Source: Rhizobium sp. RM
GTDB lineage: Bacteria > Pseudomonadota > Alphaproteobacteria > Rhizobiales > Rhizobiaceae
Direction of reading: 5' to 3'
Length of the DNA: 64,000 bases
Assembly (NCBI RefSeq): GCF_013390595.1
Contig: NZ_JACAWV010000006.1
Coordinates: forward strand, 62,001-126,000
A program made the translations under genes and the position numbers. The notes beneath the pieces are model-generated. The model saw only the letters and a program-made list of their open reading frames with translations. It searched no databases and had not been told where the DNA came from. This document shows positions 16,275 through 25,676 of the stretch, piece by piece; the first letter of the stretch is position 1, and every line of letters starts with the position of its first letter.

Positions 16275-17434
16275 CAATATGGCTTCCGTCCCGATGCGGC
16301 CCAGATCGGCCAACCCGCATAACCCTTGGGATGCAGGGCCGCCAGCACATGATCCTTGAAGCCTTGGCGAAATTTGCGGATAAACTCTGGCGTGTCACCT
16401 CTGCGCACAGCCATCACGCCCGCATAGACATCTTCCCACGCCTCGATCACATCGGCGAAGTCGCGCGGGTCGCCATCCAGATTGGTGACCATGAAACACT
16501 CGACCTTGATGTCTTCAAAGCCCGCGTCGGTCATCAGACGGCGACTTTTCGGACCCAGTTCAACATCCATATCAAAATGATCGAAGAGTTTGGCCACCTC
16601 ATTATAGGTCCATTTGATCGTTTCCGAGTGCGGCTCACCAAGGCAATGGGAGTTCTTCTCGTTTGTGATGTAGACCCTGCCTCCCGGCTTGCAGATACGT
16701 TTGAGTTCGGACAGCAACACATCCGGCCTGTCGAAAATCTGCAGCGAGTGCCGGCAGGTGACGAAATCGAAGTGATTGTCCTCCAGCAGCATCTGCGAGG
16801 CGTCGCCATAGGTATATTCGATGGATTTCAGCCCGAAATCGTCGGCCACGCGCCGCGCATATTCAAGGCTGCGCTTCGAATGATCGAGGGCTACCAGCCG
16901 CGTAGGGCTGAACTCCTTCTGGATCAGGGTGGCAAAATCCCCGATCCCGCAGCAAATATCTGCAACCGCGACGCCGCTTTTAAGCCCATGCCGACGCAGA
17001 ATTTCCTGTTCATGCCGCCAGGTCATCTTCGTCTGCGTTCGCAGGATCGGAATGAAGCTTTCATCTTCAACGAAGGTTTGTCCGGGGTAGAACGCGGAAT
17101 CATAGACCTGCACGTCGAGGTTCGGCGCACGCGTCGTCAGGGTTTCGAACAGCTTGACCGACCAGGCAATGACGCTCGATGTTACGATAACAACCTTGAG
17201 GTCGGGCCGCTCACGGCAGCCGGAAAGGAGAACATCGCTCAACGCATCGAATGCCGTGCGGTTGATATGGGTTAATCGCTTGACGTTCAGATAGACCACA
17301 CCGTTGCAGCCGATGAGGCTGTCTTTCACGACGGTCAGGACTTTTCCCAAATCCGATGAGAGGCGCGGCCTCATTCTGCCAACCAGGGCGATTTCCTGGT
17401 TTGTCGGGTCGAATTGCGCGGACAACTGGCTCAC
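16274..17434 (-). CDS. STAS domain fused to a class I SAM-dependent methyltransferase
   Basis: This 386-residue protein has an N-terminal STAS-like domain (about 10-115) in which the usual phospho-serine region reads THINRTAFDAL, so threonine may replace serine. A class I methyltransferase domain follows (about 140-330), with motif I VADICCGIGDF (157-167), the acidic end of strand 2 in VALDHS, and a DFVTCRHSLQ motif IV region. The C-terminal tail FADVIEAWEDVYAGVMAVRR may add substrate specificity. It overlaps both neighbours, so it belongs to the switch module. The substrate is unknown; phosphorylation-controlled methylation is an attractive inference. Confidence 0.85.
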   Translation of the reverse strand: MSQLSAQFDPTNQEIALVGRMRPRLSSDLGKVLTVVKDSLIGCNGVVYLNVKRLTHINRTAFDALSDVLLSGCRERPDLKVVIVTSSVIAWSVKLFETLTTRAPNLDVQVYDSAFYPGQTFVEDESFIPILRTQTKMTWRHEQEILRRHGLKSGVAVADICCGIGDFATLIQKEFSPTRLVALDHSKRSLEYARRVADDFGLKSIEYTYGDASQMLLEDNHFDFVTCRHSLQIFDRPDVLLSELKRICKPGGRVYITNEKNSHCLGEPHSETIKWTYNEVAKLFDHFDMDVELGPKSRRLMTDAGFEDIKVECFMVTNLDGDPRDFADVIEAWEDVYAGVMAVRRGDTPEFIRKFRQGFKDHVLAALHPKGYAGWPIWAASGRKPY

Positions 17435-17934
17435 TGCAGCTCCTCGGCCCGGCGAAATGCTGCCGAGATAACGATGCGATCAGACAATTCCGTTCGTGCA
17501 CTCAAGCCCACACGGCATATTTCAGCAAGTTCCACGACGCGGGAAACATCGTCCATGACACGGCCCACAGCAAGGTGCGGCTCTTTTTGCCTCACGCCCT
17601 CGCGAATCGTGTGGATCATCGCATCGCGGAGCGCGTCGACACAGGAAAAGCTCATGTCGACACGGACATGCTCATCATTCTGATGGACCTCAAACTTGAC
17701 CGCCCCTGAATCGGGAGAGGTGCGATAGGCAAGCTCTATGAGTTCGTTCACCGTGACGGATACAAAGTTTGCGTACCGCGCCGCATCAGAATGCGATTGA
17801 CCAGCAATACTCGACAGATACTCAGCCACCCTGTCGCACAGCGACCATTCGGATTTCAGCAGGGTGGCATTGATCTCCAGCGCCGCCATAGGTTCGAATG
17901 TATTGTCCTGAGGACTGACCGCCGCAACATCCAT
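17431..17934 (-). CDS. ATPase-like regulatory protein with an N-box only (167 aa)
   Basis: This 167-residue protein has a central helix FVSVTVNELIELAYRTS that resembles the N-box of anti-sigma ATPases (as in the 13356-13916 product), but no recognisable glycine-rich ATP lid. It may be a degenerate or non-catalytic partner that binds a STAS domain. The ATG at 17934 begins the tightly overlapping gene set, and its stop overlaps the start of the STAS-methyltransferase gene (ATGA). It is 72 bp downstream of the GGDEF-EAL gene. I know no named family for it. Confidence 0.7.
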   Translation of the reverse strand: MDVAAVSPQDNTFEPMAALEINATLLKSEWSLCDRVAEYLSSIAGQSHSDAARYANFVSVTVNELIELAYRTSPDSGAVKFEVHQNDEHVRVDMSFSCVDALRDAMIHTIREGVRQKEPHLAVGRVMDDVSRVVELAEICRVGLSARTELSDRIVISAAFRRAEELQ

Positions 17935-18006
17935 ATATGACTCCGACCATAAAAGACCACTCAGCCCGTCGACCGCTTTCGCGTGACGCGCATATTCACC
18001 TCATCA

Positions 18007-19653
18007 TCACAAAAAGAGAAGTCCCTGTTGCGTTTTTGGAACTTTCAGGAAGGTCTTGATGGCATCTCCTGTCAATGGCTCGCTGATAAGATATCCCTGG
18101 AGCCGATCACACCCAAGGTTTCGAAGCCATTTCGCCTGAGCATCCGTTTCGACACCTTCTGCGGTGATCTGCATGCCGAGATCATGCGCGAGTGTGATGA
18201 CGGACCGGATGATCGCCCGGCTTTTCGGATTGGCTTCAAGATCGAGGATGAAATATTTGTCGATCTTCAACGTGTCGAATGGGAAATTCTTCAGATAACT
18301 CAAGGAGGAATACTGCGTTCCGAAGTCGTCGAGCGCGATGCGAATTCCCAGAACGCTCAGCGTGTTGAGTGTGTCCAGGTTGTTCACAGTCCGCTCGAGA
18401 AGAACGCTCTCGGTTATCTCCAGTTCAAGGCGGTCTGCTGGAAGGCCCACTTCGTCAAGGGTCTGCGATATCCGGTCCGTGATACCATTGGACAGGAACT
18501 CGGCAGGAGACACGTTGACCGCAACGATGAAATCCGACGGCCAGTTCAAGGCTTCCCGGCAGGCGTGCTCCAGAACCCACAAACCGATCTCGGGCATCAG
18601 ACCGTCGGCCTCTGCCATGGGGATGAAGACTGATGGTGGAATGGTGCCGAGGAGCGGGTGCTCCCACCTTAAAAGCGCCTCGAAGCCGACAACACCGCTG
18701 GGTTCGACAATGGGCTGATACTCGATCAGGAATTGCCGGGTTTCCAACGCCATCCTCAAGCTGCGTCTTAAAAGCTCGCGCTGCTCGATGATGTAGAGCA
18801 TCTTCGCATCGAAGGTACTGGCGCGCCCCCTGCCCTCGGTCTTCGCAGCATAAAGCGCAATGTCGGACGCCTTCATCAGTTTTTCAGGATCGGCACCATC
18901 TCGCGGCGCAATCGAAATCCCCACACTGATACCCACGAAAACGGCAATTCCATCCAGCGTGAACGGTTCCTTGAAGGCGTGGACCAGTCGGTCTCCAAGC
19001 TCTCTGCTGCGTGCAGGATGCCCTTCTCCGCGTGAAATGACAGCGAACTCATCGCCCGCGAGACGGTAGGCCTGATCCTCACCGGTGATGCAGCTTTTTA
19101 TACGGCTGGCGGCGAGTTGAAGAAGCTTGTCTCCCGCCGGGTGGCCAAGCGTGTCATTGACCGGTTTGAAATCATCAAGGTCCAGTTGCATCAACGAAAC
19201 GACATCATCTCCCGTCTCGATATCCCATAAGGCATCCGAGAGATCGCTGCTGAACTGGCGACGGTTGGGCAGGCCGGTCAGCGGGTCGTGGGTCGCCTGA
19301 TGCAGCAGCGTCGCACGCTCATCATCGTCAGGACTCCGGTACGATTGCACCATCCCCAGCATGTCGCCGATCGAATAAAAGGTCAGGACCGTAAAATGAC
19401 CGTTGCCGAGATCATGGGTGAGGCGCAAAGGGTCCGGGTCGCCAGACCGGGCGTGACTCATCACGATCGACAGATCCAGATAAGGATGCAATTGTCCGAG
19501 AGAGATACCCTCATTCAAAACATGCGCCCCCGCAACGGAACGGGGCTCGATCAGATTGAAATATCGGTCGAAGAGAAAGAGCTTGTCAGTCGAAACCTCA
19601 GGCGCTGGCGGGGCACGTTTTGAACTGTGCAACGTAGATTGGGGACTTCTCAT
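18007..19653 (-). CDS. GGDEF-EAL protein (c-di-GMP metabolism)
   Basis: This 548-residue cytoplasmic protein has an N-terminal sensor-like region (about 20-110), a GGDEF domain (about 118-285) with signature AGDEF (199-203) and no RxxD inhibitory site at the expected place, and an EAL domain (about 295-540). The EAL domain keeps FEALLRW (EAL at 325-327), NVSP, ELEITES, DDFG, IDK and AEGVET, so c-di-GMP phosphodiesterase activity is expected. Cyclase activity is uncertain because the first glycine is alanine. It lies 72 bp upstream of and codirectional with the partner-switching genes, probably as the first gene of the operon. Confidence 0.92.
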   Translation of the reverse strand: MRSPQSTLHSSKRAPPAPEVSTDKLFLFDRYFNLIEPRSVAGAHVLNEGISLGQLHPYLDLSIVMSHARSGDPDPLRLTHDLGNGHFTVLTFYSIGDMLGMVQSYRSPDDDERATLLHQATHDPLTGLPNRRQFSSDLSDALWDIETGDDVVSLMQLDLDDFKPVNDTLGHPAGDKLLQLAASRIKSCITGEDQAYRLAGDEFAVISRGEGHPARSRELGDRLVHAFKEPFTLDGIAVFVGISVGISIAPRDGADPEKLMKASDIALYAAKTEGRGRASTFDAKMLYIIEQRELLRRSLRMALETRQFLIEYQPIVEPSGVVGFEALLRWEHPLLGTIPPSVFIPMAEADGLMPEIGLWVLEHACREALNWPSDFIVAVNVSPAEFLSNGITDRISQTLDEVGLPADRLELEITESVLLERTVNNLDTLNTLSVLGIRIALDDFGTQYSSLSYLKNFPFDTLKIDKYFILDLEANPKSRAIIRSVITLAHDLGMQITAEGVETDAQAKWLRNLGCDRLQGYLISEPLTGDAIKTFLKVPKTQQGLLFL

Positions 19654-19950
19654 GCTTCAGGCCCTCTGGTCGGCTTCAAGCTTGAATCAGAATCTCAAGA
19701 CAATCGCGTAGCAAATATTAGTACCGGCTTTTTAAGAATGTGAAAACGGAAAATACGCAAATGCATCCGTTGAGAAATCATCGTTGATTTTCATGGATAA
19801 TTGGCATTTCCGAATGTTTCTGCCGCGCTCACACCAGCCGCCCGGCAATCGGCCGGAGAGCATGATGACAAGCGTCTATTGAGCGCTTGGTAGAGTGAAC
19901 GCAAAACAACGAATAGAGTTGCAAACCTGAAACCTATCGTTGTTCTCTAG

Positions 19951-21483
19951 TCATTGCCAGCAGGCAAAAAACAGGCGGAGAAAACCGCTATCAAAGACAA
20001 CGCCCGTGACAGCTATCGTGGGTGCCCCGATCGCGTCTCGCAGATCGTCATAGAAACCGATACGGTCAGAAGGCACGTCATCTGCGGCAAGCTGCCCAGC
20101 CGCGCGAAACAGGTAATAGTCCTCGACCATCGTCCGCAATGGCAGTGACGCAACTTGCGGCCATTTCTCCAATACGCCAATTGCCAAGGCAGCACCGCCG
20201 AGAACTTTTTCAATCGGCTCGCCGATATTTGCCAAGAATTCCGTGGGCCAGTCGTTCGGCAGGTGTTTTGTGACGATCAGGTTTTGCAGATGTGTCAGCA
20301 GGAATTCGGGATATGTTTTTGCAGCCAGGGATGGCAAAAATCGATTGCCTTCGCATTCCAGGCTCTGCGCGTGATAGGCATGAAAGGCGACATCGAAACC
20401 CTGAACGATGCCTAACCGTACAGTCTCGACAACAATCTCATCGCTGTCTCCCGACACCACGACGTATCCGCCAGGATAGGCAACCGGCGACGGAACCGCG
20501 ACATTGACGAGACCGGAATGTTCAACTTTCCCGGCAATATGCATGTGCCCACTGAAATGCCATTTCAGGCCGGCTGCCGCCAGGCAACGGCTACTTTCCG
20601 GAGACGGCATGCGCCTTTGCCAGTCGGGCGTACAGGCGGCACTGATCTCTCCGTCCGCTCTGGTAAATGCCAAAGGCAATGCAGGGTAATGGGAAAAGGC
20701 GAGCAACGTCTTTCTGCTTGCGGTAGCCCGACGGACAACATCCTCTATCCAGTCAATCAGATATTCTCTGTTTGCGATTATGTGATCCCAGGCTGCATCC
20801 GCCTTCAATTGCCAGCGATCATCCGCAGGTTCGAAGTGATTGGCATCAAGCAGCAGCAACCACAGCCCGTCCTGTGGCTCGACCAGATAGGATGCATCAA
20901 GTCCCGCCATGGCATCGCCTCTCAGTCGACGCTCGTCCAGCCTGGGGCAGTCACCAAACGGCGTTTCCCAATGCAGCACATTCTCTGGACGGTCGACACC
21001 ATAGGGCGCCATGGCATTCATCGCCTCGAGCGTCGACATTCCCCGCATATCCTCACAGACAACGGTGTGCTGCGATATGTCATCATCGCTTGAAACCCAA
21101 ACCGGGTTCAGCCCATCTGCTGCCGTCAGATGCTTGCCCTGATGGAGCGGCTGAGGGCCAAAACTATCGTGATTGCCGAATGTCGTGAAAAACCGAAGGC
21201 CATACATGTTCTCATAGTGTGACAATACGGCTTTGACCGCGTCCACCGCACCGGGCTGCCCGTCGTCGGAATAATCTCCCAACAACACAACATCGCGAAT
21301 GCCGCGCTGGACGATATCGTCCAGCACCGCCAGAAACGCAGCATGGCTTTCGTTGAAGACACGCGTGGATGCCATAGTGTCCACAAGCGTGCGAAGGGCA
21401 AGTTCACCACTGCCCTTCTCCACCAAGCCGTAGCCGCCATAAAGATCGTGCAGATGGATATCGGCGACGACGGCGATTTGCAT
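19951..21483 (-). CDS. Calcineurin-like metallophosphoesterase (510 aa)
   Basis: The N-terminal catalytic domain shows the dimetal motifs DIHLHD (8-13), GDYSDD, GNHD and, later, SHYPALP and SGHMH. The last 150 residues are helical and unassigned. It has no signal peptide, so it is probably cytoplasmic. Its ATG overlaps the stop of the remaining glycerophosphodiesterase fragment (TAATG), indicating an old operon for phosphodiester or phospholipid-headgroup use. Because the upstream partner is truncated, its expression may now depend on another promoter. Substrate unknown. Confidence 0.88.
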   Translation of the reverse strand: MQIAVVADIHLHDLYGGYGLVEKGSGELALRTLVDTMASTRVFNESHAAFLAVLDDIVQRGIRDVVLLGDYSDDGQPGAVDAVKAVLSHYENMYGLRFFTTFGNHDSFGPQPLHQGKHLTAADGLNPVWVSSDDDISQHTVVCEDMRGMSTLEAMNAMAPYGVDRPENVLHWETPFGDCPRLDERRLRGDAMAGLDASYLVEPQDGLWLLLLDANHFEPADDRWQLKADAAWDHIIANREYLIDWIEDVVRRATASRKTLLAFSHYPALPLAFTRADGEISAACTPDWQRRMPSPESSRCLAAAGLKWHFSGHMHIAGKVEHSGLVNVAVPSPVAYPGGYVVVSGDSDEIVVETVRLGIVQGFDVAFHAYHAQSLECEGNRFLPSLAAKTYPEFLLTHLQNLIVTKHLPNDWPTEFLANIGEPIEKVLGGAALAIGVLEKWPQVASLPLRTMVEDYYLFRAAGQLAADDVPSDRIGFYDDLRDAIGAPTIAVTGVVFDSGFLRLFFACWQ

Positions 21484-21950
21484 TAGGCAGCAACCCCGCG
21501 CAAGGCGTTACGGGCTACATTGAACTGGTCGGGGCGATCGAGATTGATGTAGTCGACACCGGCATGCGCGATCTCGCGGTGAACTGCCATGTCGTCGCCG
21601 CCATAATAAACCATCACCTCCAGCCCGGCCTTGCGGCATGCATCCAACAGACCGGGGCGGCGCATCTGCTCCGGTGTGATCTCGATGAGCGAAGCATGGT
21701 GAACGGCACCAACAAGCGACGGTGACTTGGCGATGTTGAGCGTCATCATCTTGCGAAATTCCGGGGCGATGAGTTGCAAGTCACGGCGCATCTCTTCGGA
21801 AAACGAGAAATAAAACGTGTCGCGGACCATACCGAGGCTACGCACAAGCGCAACCACTTTGGCCGGGTCGCAATATTTCAGTTCAATGTAGACACCGCAG
21901 CGACCGCGCAGATGGTCGAGATAAGCATCGAGCCATCGGCTGACCGAACG
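21483..21950 (-). pseudogene. 5'-truncated glycerophosphodiester phosphodiesterase (GDPD)
   Basis: The open frame encodes only the C-terminal half of a GDPD barrel. It contains GVYIELKYCDP, then FYFSFSEEMRRDL, and ends with a segment GVDYINLDRPDQF typical of the last strand. The N-terminal part of the family, with HRG and the metal ligands in an E-x-D segment, is missing; a TAG at 21951-21953 closes the frame immediately upstream. No start codon with a Shine-Dalgarno lies near the break, although ATGs occur further in (for example 21857). The stop overlaps the metallophosphoesterase start. The break suggests an internal deletion that removed the gene's 5' end and perhaps upstream transport genes. 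Confidence 0.75.
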
Positions 21951-21991
21951 CTACACACTCACGAATTGACTGAGATAACCCCGGAAACAAA

Positions 21992-22027
21992 TTTGCCAGC
22001 GCCCCGCTTACACGAGACGCTGGCAAA
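21992..22027 (-). terminator. Terminator hairpin after the DUF882 gene
   Basis: A perfect 10-bp inverted repeat TTTGCCAGCG/CGCTGGCAAA (21992-22001 with 22018-22027) is followed on the minus strand by TTTGTTTCC. It lies 24 bases beyond the DUF882 stop. The T tract is imperfect, so termination strength is uncertain. Confidence 0.65.
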
Positions 22028-22050
22028 AAAGTTTCAGACCTGCCAGTCGA

Positions 22051-23943
22051 TCAGTGCATCTTCACCGGTGTGCTGAAGCGGCTGGAGTCGATGACAACGG
22101 CACCGGGCTTGAAGCTCGCCGCGGTCGCAGAAGCCGTGTGGCTCAGCATACGGTTGGCGACGACACGCGGTGCCTTGACGGAACGTGCTGTTGCACCCTT
22201 GCTCTGGTTAAGCGCCCAGTCGGAAATCAGGTCCTGTGTCAGGCGACCGCCACCAACCATGGCCTGCTGGGAAACCGCAGCGTCTTCCTTGTTCGGACGA
22301 CCACCCTTGGCAGGCAGACCTGCACTCAGACCACCCGCGTTGGCTGGCTTCGGATCGAAAGCATCACCAAAGCCCTTGGCCGGTTCAGCCTTAGCCACAT
22401 GTGCGGGAGCAGCAGAAGGCTTGTGGCTGTTTGCGGTCGGGAATGCCGCAGCCGTCGGAACCGATGCAGACTGGAGCTGTGTGCGGGCAGTCTGGCTGCT
22501 CTGCTCGAGAGCGGCGACAACCGTCGGCGACAGCGTATCCTCTGTCGTTTCAGCTAGATCGTCCTGACCTTCCGGATCGGCGTTCGCGGCGGCAAGCAGT
22601 GCTTCTGCGACGGCAGGGCGATTGGCCGGAACTGGCACAGCCGCAAGCTCGCCGGTCGTCGCGGGCGTCGCGCCATCGGCAGACGCCGTCATCACACCTT
22701 CCGCATCACCCCTCATGGCACGTGGGCCAAGAAGGGTCGGAACGGGAACAGAGACCGCAGCAAGATCAGCAAACTGCTGACGATCGGCCGGAGCCGAGGT
22801 CGGGGTAGGCGTGGTCGCAGCCTGGAGAGCATCCTGCGCGGCATTACGCGCCGGAGAATAGAGCGCTGTTGCAAGACCATTATTGGCCGGTTCGTTGCCA
22901 AAGGCAGGACGTGCGGTCGGCAGCGGTGCACTCACACCTGGAAGCTGCTCGGCAGACGCCACGGCAACGGGTGCCTCAACTGCTGGTGCTGCGGGTTCCG
23001 GAGCGGCCGGCCGGGCAACGGCCGGACGTTCTGCCGGAGCAGGCGTTGCGATGCTATCGGGATCTTCATCCTCGTCGCCACCACCAAACAATGTCTGAAG
23101 CAGGTTCTTGCGTTTGCCGCCACCGGAGGATTCAGCCGGGCCGGCACCGGCACTGGATGCGACCTGAACGGAAGAAGAGCTGACGCGCTTCTTGTAATCG
23201 GCAAGCGCCTGCTCGTAGCCCGGCAACGGTTTGCCGTCAGAGGGAACGTGCAGCGTATTGCCTTTCGGGAAGATGCGAACAAGTTCCTGGCGGCTCATGC
23301 GCGGCCAGGCGCGAACGCCACCGACATCCATGTGCACGAAAGGAGAACCGGAGGTCGGATAAAAGCCGACGCCACCAATCTGCATCTGCATGCCGACTTC
23401 ACGCAGGCGAGAAAGCTTCACGCCCGGAATATAGAAGTCCATGGCCTTGCCGAGCATGTGCTGGCTTTTTTCTGCAACACCCTTGGTGCGCGAACGCAGC
23501 AGACCGTTGGTCTCAGGAGAACGGAAGGCGGAAACGACATGGATATAGTCCGTCGCGCCACTGCGGCGATAGACTTCCCAAACAAGGTCAAAAAGGCGAG
23601 GGTCCATGCGCGTTGGCTGATTGCGACGCCAGTCACGCAGGAATCGGTTGAGTTCCTGCAAGCCCTTTTGATCATATTTGCCATTGCGCTTGAAGGTGAT
23701 GACCGCCTTCTCGCGTGTATGGATGTAGTAGAGTTTGAGGCTACGCGTCTCGGCGGCGGCTTCCGTCGCCGAAACTCCTACGACAGGCATTGCGGCGAGC
23801 ATCAGGCAGGCAAAGGTGACAGCGCGTGCCGACAGCTTCGTGCATATATCCTTGATCAAGCCGCGCGCGATCTTGCCTGAAAGCGCGATATTCCGATGCA
23901 GATATGGCAATTCGATCCCCGCCTGGAAGACAATTTCTGTCAC
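22051..23943 (-). CDS. DUF882 / YcbK-type peptidase M15-like periplasmic protein
   Basis: This 630-residue exported protein has an extended N-terminus (about 40 residues) before a signal-type hydrophobic segment (41-58), then a DUF882 domain (about 67-245) related to D,D-carboxypeptidases. Likely zinc ligands are H162 (SQHMLGKAMDF), D169 and H204 (FVHMDVGG). The remaining 380 residues are low-complexity Ala/Pro-rich and probably wall-spanning or disordered, far longer than E. coli YcbK (about 180 aa). GTG 23943 follows GAGG; a later TTG near residue 29 lacks a Shine-Dalgarno. It probably acts on peptidoglycan; direct proof for the family is limited. Confidence 0.85.
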   Translation of the reverse strand: MTEIVFQAGIELPYLHRNIALSGKIARGLIKDICTKLSARAVTFACLMLAAMPVVGVSATEAAAETRSLKLYYIHTREKAVITFKRNGKYDQKGLQELNRFLRDWRRNQPTRMDPRLFDLVWEVYRRSGATDYIHVVSAFRSPETNGLLRSRTKGVAEKSQHMLGKAMDFYIPGVKLSRLREVGMQMQIGGVGFYPTSGSPFVHMDVGGVRAWPRMSRQELVRIFPKGNTLHVPSDGKPLPGYEQALADYKKRVSSSSVQVASSAGAGPAESSGGGKRKNLLQTLFGGGDEDEDPDSIATPAPAERPAVARPAAPEPAAPAVEAPVAVASAEQLPGVSAPLPTARPAFGNEPANNGLATALYSPARNAAQDALQAATTPTPTSAPADRQQFADLAAVSVPVPTLLGPRAMRGDAEGVMTASADGATPATTGELAAVPVPANRPAVAEALLAAANADPEGQDDLAETTEDTLSPTVVAALEQSSQTARTQLQSASVPTAAAFPTANSHKPSAAPAHVAKAEPAKGFGDAFDPKPANAGGLSAGLPAKGGRPNKEDAAVSQQAMVGGGRLTQDLISDWALNQSKGATARSVKAPRVVANRMLSHTASATAASFKPGAVVIDSSRFSTPVKMH

Positions 23944-24119
23944 ATTGCCTCAAATGAACGTCAAATACGGTGACACGATGGCAAAATTGCCACACATAGA
24001 CAACCTTCCTCTATATAGTGAATCGCTCACTAACAAGTGGTTTATAGACGGTAAGCGGATATCCTTGACCAGAAGTTAACGAATCTGCCGTTCAGCCTGC
24101 AAACGCAAGTTTTGCGGGA

Positions 24120-25676
24120 TCAAGCGACATCTCGCAGCGGATCATCGGGGTCAATGCCATAATCCTTCAACTTTCGGTAGAGAGTCGAACGCCCGATACC
24201 CAATTTCCTTGCCACCTGGCTCATCTGGCCTCGGTAGAAGCGCAGCGCGAAGCGAATCAGCTCTTCCTCGATTTCCGCCAGCTTGCGGACGTTGCCCGTA
24301 TCATCTGTACTGGAGATGAGCGTTCCGCCGCGATAGATCGTGGTGGATGCTTCTGCTTCATCGATGTTGTCGTCCTGGGGCATGTGGTGACTTTCAGCGA
24401 CGGCCGTTGTCTGGGCAGAACGGCTATCTCTCAACGATGAACTGGGTACGAGACGCAAAGGCTCGTCGAACTCGCTCTGGGACGCGAACTCGGGAACCTG
24501 AAAAGCGATCTGCGGGAAATCTGCATCTGTCAGCTCGTCGCCCTGAGAAAGGACGACAGCTCGGAAAACCGCATTTTCGAGCTGGCGGATGTTGCCGGGC
24601 CAATCGTAGGCGGTCAGCAGTGCCAAGGCACTGGCGCTGAGACCAATCGGACGTGACAGCTTCTGTTCGATCGAGAAACGCTCTGCAAAAACACGCGCCA
24701 GGTGCGGAATATCTTCCTTGCGACGGCGCAGCGCAGGAATGGTGATGGGGAAGACGTTCAGGCGATAATAGAGGTCCTCGCGGAACCTGCCTTCTTTCAC
24801 CTCGTCAATGAGGTTCTTGTTCGTCGCCGAAATCAGCCGAACATTCACCTTCTGGACCCGTGCCGATCCGACCGTTTCGATTTCACCTTGCTGAACGGCG
24901 CGCAAAAGCTTGACCTGAACCTCAAGAGGCAGATCGCCAATCTCATCGAGGAACAATGTACCGCCATCGGCTTCCATGAATTTGCCGACATGCTTTTCGG
25001 TCGCGCCGGTGAAGGCACCTTTTTCGTGGCCGAACAGAATGCTCTCGACCAGATTGTGCGGGATCGCTCCGCAATTGACCGTAATGAACGGCTTGTTGGC
25101 ACGGTCACCAGCCGACTGGATGGCCCGTGCCACCATTTCCTTGCCAACGCCGGATTCGCCTTCGAGAACGACCGGAATATTCGATTGGGACGCACGGTGC
25201 GCCAGCTCGATCACCCGCAGCATTTCCGGGCTGGCGGAGACGATATCGGTAAAATTCACGGCATGGCTCCGGCTGCGGCGACCGCTGCGGGCTTTCGCCT
25301 CGCGCTGGTCGAGCTTCAGCGCGTTGGCGATGGCCGCGCCTATTCTCTCCGGAGAAACTGGTTTGACGACGAAATCGAAGGCTCCGGCGCGCATGGCCTG
25401 AACAACCGTGTCGATACCACCCTGGCCCGTCTGGACAATAACCGGGACATCGGAGCCAAGCTCACCGATTGCTTTGAGAAAGCCGAGGCCATCCATTTCC
25501 GGCATCATCAGGTCGAGAACAACGACGTTGATCTCACCGCTGTGCTGCTTGAGAAGCTCAAGCCCCACCTTGCCGTTTTCGGCCAGCATGGGAGCGTGTC
25601 CATAACGTTCCACCGCATTCTTGAGCAGGCGGCGCTGAACGGGATCATCGTCTATAACGAGAACATGCGCGGTCAT
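24120..25676 (-). CDS. Sigma-54-dependent response regulator (NtrC family)
   Basis: This 518-residue protein has an N-terminal receiver domain with acidic pocket DDD (9-11) and phospho-acceptor D55, then a sigma-54 AAA+ domain (about 145-375) with Walker A GESGVGKE (173-180), GAFTGA loop (220-225) and Walker B GGTLFLDEIG, and a C-terminal Fis-type helix-turn-helix (about 470-512, VARKLGIGRSTLYRKL). A linker of about 75 residues before the HTH is unusually long. No histidine kinase gene adjoins it, so it is an orphan regulator here. Targets and cognate kinase cannot be told from this window. Confidence 0.94.
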   Translation of the reverse strand: MTAHVLVIDDDPVQRRLLKNAVERYGHAPMLAENGKVGLELLKQHSGEINVVVLDLMMPEMDGLGFLKAIGELGSDVPVIVQTGQGGIDTVVQAMRAGAFDFVVKPVSPERIGAAIANALKLDQREAKARSGRRSRSHAVNFTDIVSASPEMLRVIELAHRASQSNIPVVLEGESGVGKEMVARAIQSAGDRANKPFITVNCGAIPHNLVESILFGHEKGAFTGATEKHVGKFMEADGGTLFLDEIGDLPLEVQVKLLRAVQQGEIETVGSARVQKVNVRLISATNKNLIDEVKEGRFREDLYYRLNVFPITIPALRRRKEDIPHLARVFAERFSIEQKLSRPIGLSASALALLTAYDWPGNIRQLENAVFRAVVLSQGDELTDADFPQIAFQVPEFASQSEFDEPLRLVPSSSLRDSRSAQTTAVAESHHMPQDDNIDEAEASTTIYRGGTLISSTDDTGNVRKLAEIEEELIRFALRFYRGQMSQVARKLGIGRSTLYRKLKDYGIDPDDPLRDVA

